From JBFXAM01 sp050184295 (GTDB taxonomy: Bacteria > Planctomycetota > Phycisphaerae > UBA1845 > Fen-1342), in contig JBFXAM010000010.1 in assembly GCA_050184295.1 (NCBI GenBank), forward strand, positions 1 to 64,000: DNA of 64,000 nt. The letters run 5' to 3'. Shown piece after piece: positions 58,415-64,000 of this stretch (its first letter is position 1; each line of letters begins with the position of its first letter). The position numbers and the translations under genes were made by a program. The notes beneath the pieces are model-generated. The model was not told where the DNA came from, searched no databases, and saw nothing but the letters and a program-made list of their open reading frames with translations.

Positions 58415-59236
58415 ATGTCCGAGGCGCCCGCCCCGCGGCGACACGTCGAGGTTCCCGAGGGTCTGTGGATCCGCTGCACGCAGTGCAGCGCGATGATCTA
58501 CCGCCGCATCCTCGAGGAGTCGCTCCACGTCTGCCCGGAATGCGACTATCACTACCGCATCGACGCCCGCGCGAGGATCGCGCAGCTCAACGATCCGGGT
58601 ACGTTCGAGGAGTTCCTCGCCGACCTCGAGTCGACCGACCCGCTCGAGTTCCACGACCGCGTCGACTACAAGTCCCGCCTCGCTGAGGCCAAGCTCCAGT
58701 CGAATGAGACCGAGGCCGTCGTCGTCGGCAAAGGCTTCATCAAGGGCCGCGCTGTCATCATGGGCGTCATGAATCCGTTCTTCATCATGGGCTCGATGGG
58801 CGCCGTCGTCGGCGAAAAGGTCACCGCCGCCACCGAACGTGCGCTCGACGAGGATCTGCCGCTCGTGATCGTCACCGCCAGCGGCGGGGCCCGCATGATG
58901 GAAGGCATGGTCTCGCTCGTCCAGATGGCCAAGACCTCGGCCGCGATCGCGAAGTTCGATGACAGCGGCGGACTCTACATCGTCGTGATGACCGACCCGA
59001 CGACCGCGGGCGTCGCCGCCAGCTTCGCGTTTCTCGGCGACGTCACGCTTGCCGAGCCCGGCGCGCTGATCGGGTTCGCGGGACCGCGCGTGATCGCCAA
59101 CACGATCCGCGCCACGCTGCCGGAGGGCTTTCAGCGGGCTGAGTTCATGATGGAGCACGGCTTCGTCGATCGCATCGTCCACCGTCGTGACCTGCGCAGC
59201 GAGATCGCGCGACTCATCGACTACTGCGGCAAGTGA
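58415..59236 (+). CDS. accD: Acetyl-CoA carboxylase carboxyltransferase subunit beta
   Basis: AccD with AccA transfers the carboxyl group from biotin to acetyl-CoA, making malonyl-CoA for fatty acid synthesis. The ATG at 58415 has GGAG upstream and gives 273 residues. The zinc ribbon is at the N-terminus (CTQC near 22, CPEC near 41). The crotonase-like core has GFIKGRAVIMGVMNPFFIMGSMGAVVGEK, TASGGARMMEGMVSLVQMAKTS, TDPTTAGVAASFAFLGDV and AEPGALIGFAGPRVI. No accA or folC is adjacent. Confidence 0.96.
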   Translation: MSEAPAPRRHVEVPEGLWIRCTQCSAMIYRRILEESLHVCPECDYHYRIDARARIAQLNDPGTFEEFLADLESTDPLEFHDRVDYKSRLAEAKLQSNETEAVVVGKGFIKGRAVIMGVMNPFFIMGSMGAVVGEKVTAATERALDEDLPLVIVTASGGARMMEGMVSLVQMAKTSAAIAKFDDSGGLYIVVMTDPTTAGVAASFAFLGDVTLAEPGALIGFAGPRVIANTIRATLPEGFQRAEFMMEHGFVDRIVHRRDLRSEIARLIDYCGK

Positions 59237-59300
59237 ACCCGCGCGGCGCGCGTCGCGACACGGCGCTGCCACGGTCCTCAGCCCAACCGGAGCCCCTGGC

Positions 59301-59666
59301 TTGATCCTGGCGGCATTCACCCTCGGCGACCTCCTGAACCCGCTCGTGCTTTTCGGGTTCGCCGGACAATTTGTCTTCATGCTCCGGTTCGTGGTCCAGT
59401 GGCTGGCCTCGGAGCGCCGCGGGCGCAGCGTCATCCCGCTGGCGTTCTGGTACCTGAGCCTCGCCGGCGGCGTCATGCTCCTGGTCTACGCGGTCCTGCG
59501 CCAGGATCCGGTGTTTGTGCTCGGTCAAGGACTCGGGCTGTTCATCTACGCGCGCAACCTGGCGCTCATCCATCGCCGACGTTCGCTCCTGCGCGATCGC
59601 TCGCTGCGGACTCCTGCCGTGTCGGCCGGGTCCGAGCCGCCGCCGGCCGTCGAGCCCGTTCGCTGA
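59301..59666 (+). CDS. LAB_N-domain membrane protein (lipid A biosynthesis N-terminal-like)
   Basis: The TTG at 59301 has GGAG 9 bases upstream and gives 121 residues. Three membrane segments alternate with FAGQFVFMLRFVVQWLASERRGRSVIPLAFWYLSLAGG, DPVFVLGQGLGLFIYARNLALI, the pattern of the LAB_N domain found at the N-terminus of some LpxB proteins and as stand-alone proteins near lipid modification genes. The protein is in the inner membrane; its precise function is not established. The C-terminal 25 residues are low-complexity. It follows accD by 64 bases and waaA is elsewhere in the window. Confidence 0.85.
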   Translation: MILAAFTLGDLLNPLVLFGFAGQFVFMLRFVVQWLASERRGRSVIPLAFWYLSLAGGVMLLVYAVLRQDPVFVLGQGLGLFIYARNLALIHRRRSLLRDRSLRTPAVSAGSEPPPAVEPVR

Positions 59667-59777
59667 CGCGGCCGCGCCCGCCGGCCCGCGAATGCGGCGT
59701 CGCCGATCGCCTCCGGGGCTGCCGCCGCGGCCCGACCGCGCGGAGACGCCGCTCGTCGGCGCCGCGAAAGGCAGCAC

Positions 59778-62372
59778 ATGCACGCGCTCGTCTGGATGTC
59801 CGTCGTCGCGCGGTTCGCGATCGCGGCCCTGTTGCTGCTCGCCTACCGCCGCTCGCGCGAATGGCCGCTGGCGGTCCTGCTCGTGCTGGCGCTCGCGCTG
59901 GCGACGTCGGGCGCCGGCGATCTCGGCCGCACCGGGACCTCGGGCTACGTGGCTTCGCAACACGATCTGTTCCATGTGTTTCTCGACTTGGGCGTCACCG
60001 TCATCATCGCGCTCGTCGCCTACTCGCTCACGCACTACGCCGGCGAGCGCGACGCGGCGCTCGAGTCCCTGCGCGCCGCCAACCGCGATCTGGTCGAGAG
60101 CAAGCGGAGTCTCGAGCGGCGCGTCACGCAACGAACGATCGAGCTGGAATCGGCCAACGCCGCACTCGGCGACAGCGAGCAGCGCCATCGCCTGCTGGCC
60201 GAGCGCTCGACCGACCTGATCACGCTGCACGAGATGGACGGCCGTTTCGCCTACGTCTCGCCCGCGGCCCGAGCGCTCCTCGCCTACGAACCCGGGGAGC
60301 TCGTCGGCCGCTCGCCTTACGACTTCTTCCATCCTGACGACGTCGCCGCCATCCGCGCCAACCACGAAGCGCTGCTCGCCGGCGTCGCGCCCCCGCCCAT
60401 CGAGTACCGCATCCGCCGCGCCGATGGACGCTACGCCTGGTTCGAGACCAGAACGCAGAGCATCCGCGACGAGCGCGACGGCCGCGTCCGCCAGATCGTC
60501 TGCGTCTCGCGCGACACCTCCGCCCGCCGGGCCGCCGAGGACGCCAACCGCCTCGCCCAGGCCGCGCTCGACGCGATGAGTTCGCAGGTGGTCGTGATCG
60601 ACGATAGCGGAACGATTCTCGCCGCCAACCGGGCCTGGCTTGACTTCGCGAGCGCCAACGGCGCCACGCCCGAGAGCGCCGGACCCGGCGCCCATTACCT
60701 GCCCGTCGCGCGCGACGAGCGCGCCGTCCACCACGGCGCCCCCACGACGTTCGCCGACCAGCTCCGCGAGGTGCTCTCGGGCGCGCGGCAGCACGTCGAA
60801 GTCGAGTATTCCTGCCTCGCGGCGGGCGGCAGCCGCTGGTTTGTCGCCCGTGCGACGCGCTTTGCCGGCGGCGGACCCAGTCGCATCGTCGTCCAGCACG
60901 AGGACATCACGACCCGCGTGCTCGCGCGGCAAGCGTTGCAGCAGTCCGCCGACGAAGTCCACGACCTCTACAACCACGCGCCGTGCGGGTATCACTCGCT
61001 GAACGCCGACGGCGTCTTCGTGCGCATGAACGACACCGAGCTCGCCTGGCTTGGCTACACCCGCGAGGAAGTCGTCGGTCGCAGGCACTTCACCGACGTG
61101 CTCACGCCGGAGTGTCGCCCGCTGTTCGCGCAGCGCTTCGCCGACCTGAAGGAGCGCGGCTACGCGACCAACCTGGACTACGAGTTTCTCCGCAAGGACG
61201 GCACCACCTTTCCCGTGCTGCTCAACGCCACGCTCCTGCGCGACGCGCACGGCCACTTCGTCATGACCCGCGGCATCGTGTTTGACATGACCGAGCGCCG
61301 GCGGGTCGAGTCCCAGGTCCGCGAGAGCAACGACCTCCTGCGGGCCGTGATCGAAGGCTGCGGCGACGCCGCCTTTCTGAAGGACCGCGAGGGGCGCTAC
61401 ATTCTGATCAATCGCGCCGTGACCGAGTTCATCGGCGGCTCGCCGGAAGCCGTCATCGGGCACACCGACGCGGAGCTGTTTCCGCCGGCAGACGCGGCGG
61501 CCATTCGCGAGACCGACCTCCGCATCATGGAGTCCGGCGCGGCCGTCCGACTCGAAGAGCTGGTGCAAACCGCGCGCGGCGAACGCACGTTCATGGCCAA
61601 CAAGAGCCCGCTGCGGGACGCGCGCGGAAACGTGATCGGCGTGATCGGGTTCTCGCGCGACATCACCGAGTACAAGCGGTCGCAGGAACGATTGCAGCGC
61701 GCCGAGCGCCTCGTCTCGATCGGCACGCTCGCGGCCGGCATCGCCCACGAGATCAACAACCCCGTCGGCGGCATCCTCATGGGGGCCCAGAGCGCCCTGG
61801 CCGATCTGGACGATCCATCGCAGCGCGACTTTGTGCGGCGCTGCCTCAACGAGATCGTCGACGACGCCCGGCGCTGCGGTCGAATCGTCAAGAGCGTGCT
61901 GCGTTTCGCGCGTCAGGAGCCGACCGAAAAGTGGCCGACGGACCTCAGCGCGCTGCTGCGCCGCTCGATCGACATGCTCCGCGACCTCACCGAGCAGCGC
62001 CGGATCACGTTTCGAATCGACGTCGCGCCGGATCTGCCCCAGGTTCCGGTCAACCCCACCGAAATCGAACAGGTGTTCGTCAACCTCTTGCGCAATGCGA
62101 TCCAGGCGAGCTCCCCCGGCGGAACCGTGGACATCGCCATGCACCGGATCGACGACCGCGTGCGGATGCGAATTCGCGACTTCGGTCACGGAATGAGCGC
62201 CGACACGCTGGAACGCGCTTTCGATCCGTTTTACACTACCCGGCAGTTCGAAGGCGGCTCGGGACTTGGCCTCAGCGTCGTGCACGGCATCGTCAAAGCC
62301 CACGGCGGCAACACGGTCGTCCAGAGCAGTGCCGGCGAAGGTGCGGAGTTCACCGTCGACCTGCCCGTTTAG
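59778..62372 (+). CDS. Multi-PAS sensor histidine kinase
   Basis: The 864 residues begin with two or three membrane segments (about 5-95, VARFAIAALLLLAYRRSREW-PLAVLLVLALALATSG; VFLDLGVTVIIALVAY). A coiled coil (ERDAALESLRAANRDLVESKRSLERRV) is followed by four PAS domains, roughly 140-260, 265-385, 395-520 and 520-640 (ITLHEMDGRFAYVSPAARALLAY; VIDDSGTILAANRAWLDF; YHSLNADGVFVRMNDTELAW; FLKDREGRYILINRAVTEF). The HisKA phosphoacceptor is His657 in AGIAHEINNP, followed by the HATPase N-box NLLRNAIQAS and G-boxes DFGHGM, GGSGLGLSV. It is followed 79 bases later by a response regulator on the same strand, likely its partner. Confidence 0.94.
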   Translation: MHALVWMSVVARFAIAALLLLAYRRSREWPLAVLLVLALALATSGAGDLGRTGTSGYVASQHDLFHVFLDLGVTVIIALVAYSLTHYAGERDAALESLRAANRDLVESKRSLERRVTQRTIELESANAALGDSEQRHRLLAERSTDLITLHEMDGRFAYVSPAARALLAYEPGELVGRSPYDFFHPDDVAAIRANHEALLAGVAPPPIEYRIRRADGRYAWFETRTQSIRDERDGRVRQIVCVSRDTSARRAAEDANRLAQAALDAMSSQVVVIDDSGTILAANRAWLDFASANGATPESAGPGAHYLPVARDERAVHHGAPTTFADQLREVLSGARQHVEVEYSCLAAGGSRWFVARATRFAGGGPSRIVVQHEDITTRVLARQALQQSADEVHDLYNHAPCGYHSLNADGVFVRMNDTELAWLGYTREEVVGRRHFTDVLTPECRPLFAQRFADLKERGYATNLDYEFLRKDGTTFPVLLNATLLRDAHGHFVMTRGIVFDMTERRRVESQVRESNDLLRAVIEGCGDAAFLKDREGRYILINRAVTEFIGGSPEAVIGHTDAELFPPADAAAIRETDLRIMESGAAVRLEELVQTARGERTFMANKSPLRDARGNVIGVIGFSRDITEYKRSQERLQRAERLVSIGTLAAGIAHEINNPVGGILMGAQSALADLDDPSQRDFVRRCLNEIVDDARRCGRIVKSVLRFARQEPTEKWPTDLSALLRRSIDMLRDLTEQRRITFRIDVAPDLPQVPVNPTEIEQVFVNLLRNAIQASSPGGTVDIAMHRIDDRVRMRIRDFGHGMSADTLERAFDPFYTTRQFEGGSGLGLSVVHGIVKAHGGNTVVQSSAGEGAEFTVDLPV

Positions 62373-62451
62373 CCTTCGAACGCCGCGCCCGACTCGCGGA
62401 GCCGGGTACCGCGCGGCGCAACGACCGGCTCCTTGCTGTAACGAGCACGCC

Positions 62452-63267
62452 ATGCGAACCCTGGTTCTGGACGACGAACAGCGCTATCGCGAGCACGTCA
62501 AACACCGCCTCGAGCGTCAGGGTTGGCGCATCGAAGCCGCGGGCACGACCGTGGAGGCCGCCGCCATCGTGCGCGAGGGCCCGCTCGACCTCATGATCGT
62601 CGACATCAAGCTGAGCGAGCCCATGGACGGCCTCGACTTCGCCGCCTGGGCCCGCACGCAGCACCCCGAAACCGATCTGATCGTCATCACCGGCTTCGGC
62701 TCGCCCGACCACGAGCGCCGCAGCCGCGAGCTGGGCGCTGTCGCGTACCTCGAAAAGCCGTTCGATCTGTCCGTGCTCGAATCTCACGTTCGCCGCCAGT
62801 CGGACACGCGCCAGATGCGCCGGCGGCTCCGCGACGCGGAGACCGCGCAGGCTGCCGCCCGACAGCCGGGGTGCGTCAGCGCGTTGCTCGAAGCCGTCTC
62901 GCTCGCCTGCGTCAGCGCCACCGGAGAGGTTCTGTTTACGACCCATCGCGGGGCGGAGGACTTGGCCGCGGTGGTCGATCCGAACGTCCCCCGGCCCATC
63001 CAGCGCATCGACAACGACCTGCTGCGCGTGCTCCAGACCGCGCCGGCGCGCGGCGACGTGCGTCGGACCGTCGCGTTGCGTCGCGACGGCGTTCTGGCGC
63101 ACTTTTTCGTGGAAGCGCGCCAGACGCTGTGGGGCGCCACGCCGGCGCTCGCGCTGGTGTTTCTCGACAGCATGACGCTCGATCAGTCGTGGATGGACGA
63201 GCTTTGGATTCCCCTGGTTTGCGGGCTCGGCGGCTCCCATCGCGGCCGCGAGCTCCCAGGTTCCTGA
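62452..63267 (+). CDS. Response regulator with uncharacterised output domain
   Basis: The 271 residues start MRTLVLDDEQRYREHVKHRL. The receiver domain (1-120) has the acidic pair DD (7-8), phosphoacceptor Asp51 in MIVDIKL, Thr80 and Lys102 in YLEKPF. The remaining 150 residues contain LACVSATGEVLFTTHRGAEDLAAV and ALVFLDSMTLDQSWMDELWIPLV. They show no helix-turn-helix, GGDEF, EAL or HD pattern that I can recognise. The gene immediately follows the multi-PAS kinase, so a two-component pair is likely. The weak ribosome site leaves the start somewhat open. Confidence 0.9.
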   Translation: MRTLVLDDEQRYREHVKHRLERQGWRIEAAGTTVEAAAIVREGPLDLMIVDIKLSEPMDGLDFAAWARTQHPETDLIVITGFGSPDHERRSRELGAVAYLEKPFDLSVLESHVRRQSDTRQMRRRLRDAETAQAAARQPGCVSALLEAVSLACVSATGEVLFTTHRGAEDLAAVVDPNVPRPIQRIDNDLLRVLQTAPARGDVRRTVALRRDGVLAHFFVEARQTLWGATPALALVFLDSMTLDQSWMDELWIPLVCGLGGSHRGRELPGS

Positions 63268-63348
63268 TCGGACGCCGTGGGCGCCCGACAGCCAGCAAGG
63301 TGCAAAAAAAGTGAAGATGAGTCAATCGGCGGCTCCGAGGTTGAACGG

Positions 63349-63750
63349 ATGCGACTGAGCAAGGCGTCGGCGTATGCGGTATTTGCGGCTGTGCACGTGG
63401 CGCGGAATCAGCACCACGGCCCCGTGCAAGGAAGGTCAATTGCCGAAGCGCACGCGATTCCCGTGGAGTACTTGCTGAAAATTCTTCAGCAACTCGTCCG
63501 CGCCCAGGTGCTCGTCAGCGAGACCGGTCGGCGCGGCGGATTCCTGCTGAAGAAATCGCCCGAGCAAACCACCGTCCTGGAAATCGTCGAGGCCATCGAC
63601 GGACCGGTCAACGGCGCCTTCTCTGTGCCGAAGGAGATCACCGGCGGCGAAGGCGTACGGCAGGTGCTCAACTCGCTCGGGGCGGACGTAGCGCAGGCGA
63701 CGACCGAGGTGCTGAAGAACACCAACGTCCAGCAATTGCTGTCGATGTGA
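63349..63750 (+). CDS. Rrf2-family transcription regulator lacking iron-sulfur cysteines
   Basis: The 133 residues begin MRLSKASAYAVFAAVHVARNQ, the Rrf2 opening, with winged helix elements RSIAEAHAIPVEYLLKILQQLVRAQVLVS and ETGRRGGFLLKKSP. Rrf2 proteins such as IscR and NsrR normally hold a [Fe-S] cluster through three Cys in the region after VEAIDGP; this protein has no Cys at all, so cluster binding is not possible. It may sense another signal or act as a plain repressor. GAGG precedes the ATG. It follows the response regulator by 81 bases, but no iron-sulfur assembly genes are visible. Confidence 0.9.
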   Translation: MRLSKASAYAVFAAVHVARNQHHGPVQGRSIAEAHAIPVEYLLKILQQLVRAQVLVSETGRRGGFLLKKSPEQTTVLEIVEAIDGPVNGAFSVPKEITGGEGVRQVLNSLGADVAQATTEVLKNTNVQQLLSM

Positions 63751-63891
63751 TCGCCCCGCCGCAATACCCGCCGCTCCGCCCGGCAGATTCCGCGCCCCGA
63801 CCCGCGCGCTGACTCGGACCCGCGCGCCCGCCACCCGCCCCGCCAGCCGCGCCGCGTCCGGCGCGAGTCACGCAAGCCCCACGGTTCGCCG

Positions 63892-64000
63892 ATGATCGTC
63901 TGGCTCTGGTCCTCGATACTCCTGCTGTGCCCCGGGGCGGCCCCGGAGCGCGCTGGGCTGGTTCCGTGGACTGGAGCGTGTGCCGCGCGCCGGCACGGGA
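63892..64000 (+). CDS. Truncated frame with signal-like start, runs off window
   Basis: The ATG at 63892 opens a frame to the end of the window beginning MIVWLWSSILLLCPGAAPERAG, which resembles a signal peptide. Only 36 codons are visible and there is no obvious ribosome site, so this is a tentative call. Confidence 0.35.
   Translation, partial: MIVWLWSSILLLCPGAAPERAGLVPWTGACAARRHG

Noticed and set aside
59214..62453. 1079-residue minus-strand open frame
   Set aside because: Antisense to the multi-PAS kinase and accD end; low-complexity composition and no family motifs.
1..64000. tRNA, rRNA, phage, insertion sequence, toxin-antitoxin or defence genes
   Set aside because: No T-arm-like sequence, ribosomal RNA block, transposase or integrase motif, or recognisable defence protein was seen in reading the window.

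Overview
The window is a GC-rich chromosomal segment from a Planctomycetota bacterium, most likely related to Phycisphaerae. This placement is inferred from several features: a TIGR03009-like planctomycete protein, an exosortase/PEP-CTERM locus, repeated C-terminal dockerin-like modules of the GDMNCDGVVNNFDIDPF type, an ECF sigma factor next to a Ser/Thr kinase with a TPR tail, and giant TPR proteins. WaaA and a LAB_N protein indicate a Gram-negative envelope with lipid A/Kdo chemistry. I see no rRNA, tRNA, CRISPR array, phage, insertion sequence or defence island. Most long open frames opposite real genes are artefacts of high GC content.

Layout. 1-1855: a truncated TPR gene with near-identical 144-bp repeats, overlapping tail to tail with a TIGR03009-like gene. 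2504-5081: waaA and ribD. 5156-16296, minus strand: an exopolysaccharide/exosortase locus running epsI, exosortase, an uncharacterised membrane-tail protein, a PEP-CTERM protein, a giant TPR protein, a small lipoprotein, a Wza-type exporter and wecB. 16622-25362: a large surface beta-helix protein, nusA, a sugar-type ABC ATPase, an LD-carboxypeptidase and a tRNA-dihydrouridine synthase. 25528-30772: envelope proteins, a YkuE-like phosphoesterase, a VanX-like dipeptidase, a repeat-filled intergenic region, a collagen-like calcium-loop protein and a small lipoprotein.

30909-36701: a GH109-type glycosidase faces a nucleotidyltransferase and a NahK-like sugar kinase, which together suggest N-acetylhexosamine salvage. 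prpB and prpC follow. 36833-38907: a HEAT-like protein, a secreted cyclophilin and a thioesterase. 39194-48146: three secreted proteins sharing the dockerin-like module, one of them a five-heme cytochrome c, interspersed with a YifB/ComM ATPase and the ECF/kinase pair. 48312-54127: an HU-type protein, the coupled hsp20-lon pair and an S9 peptidase. 54423-59236: gapA, pgk, rpe, a histidine-phosphatase-like protein without its catalytic motifs, and accD. 59301-64000: a LAB_N protein, a multi-PAS histidine kinase, a response regulator, a cysteine-free Rrf2 regulator and a truncated frame.

The best leads are: the pentaheme cytochrome with a C-terminal dockerin-like module and its two module-sharing neighbours; the uncharacterised gene next to the exosortase; the GH109/nucleotidyltransferase/NahK salvage set; the pseudo-histidine phosphatase coupled to rpe; the zinc-finger/kinase/TPR fusion beside its sigma factor; and the DNA-binding-like basic tail on Lon. 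All functions were read from sequence motifs by eye; no database search was run.
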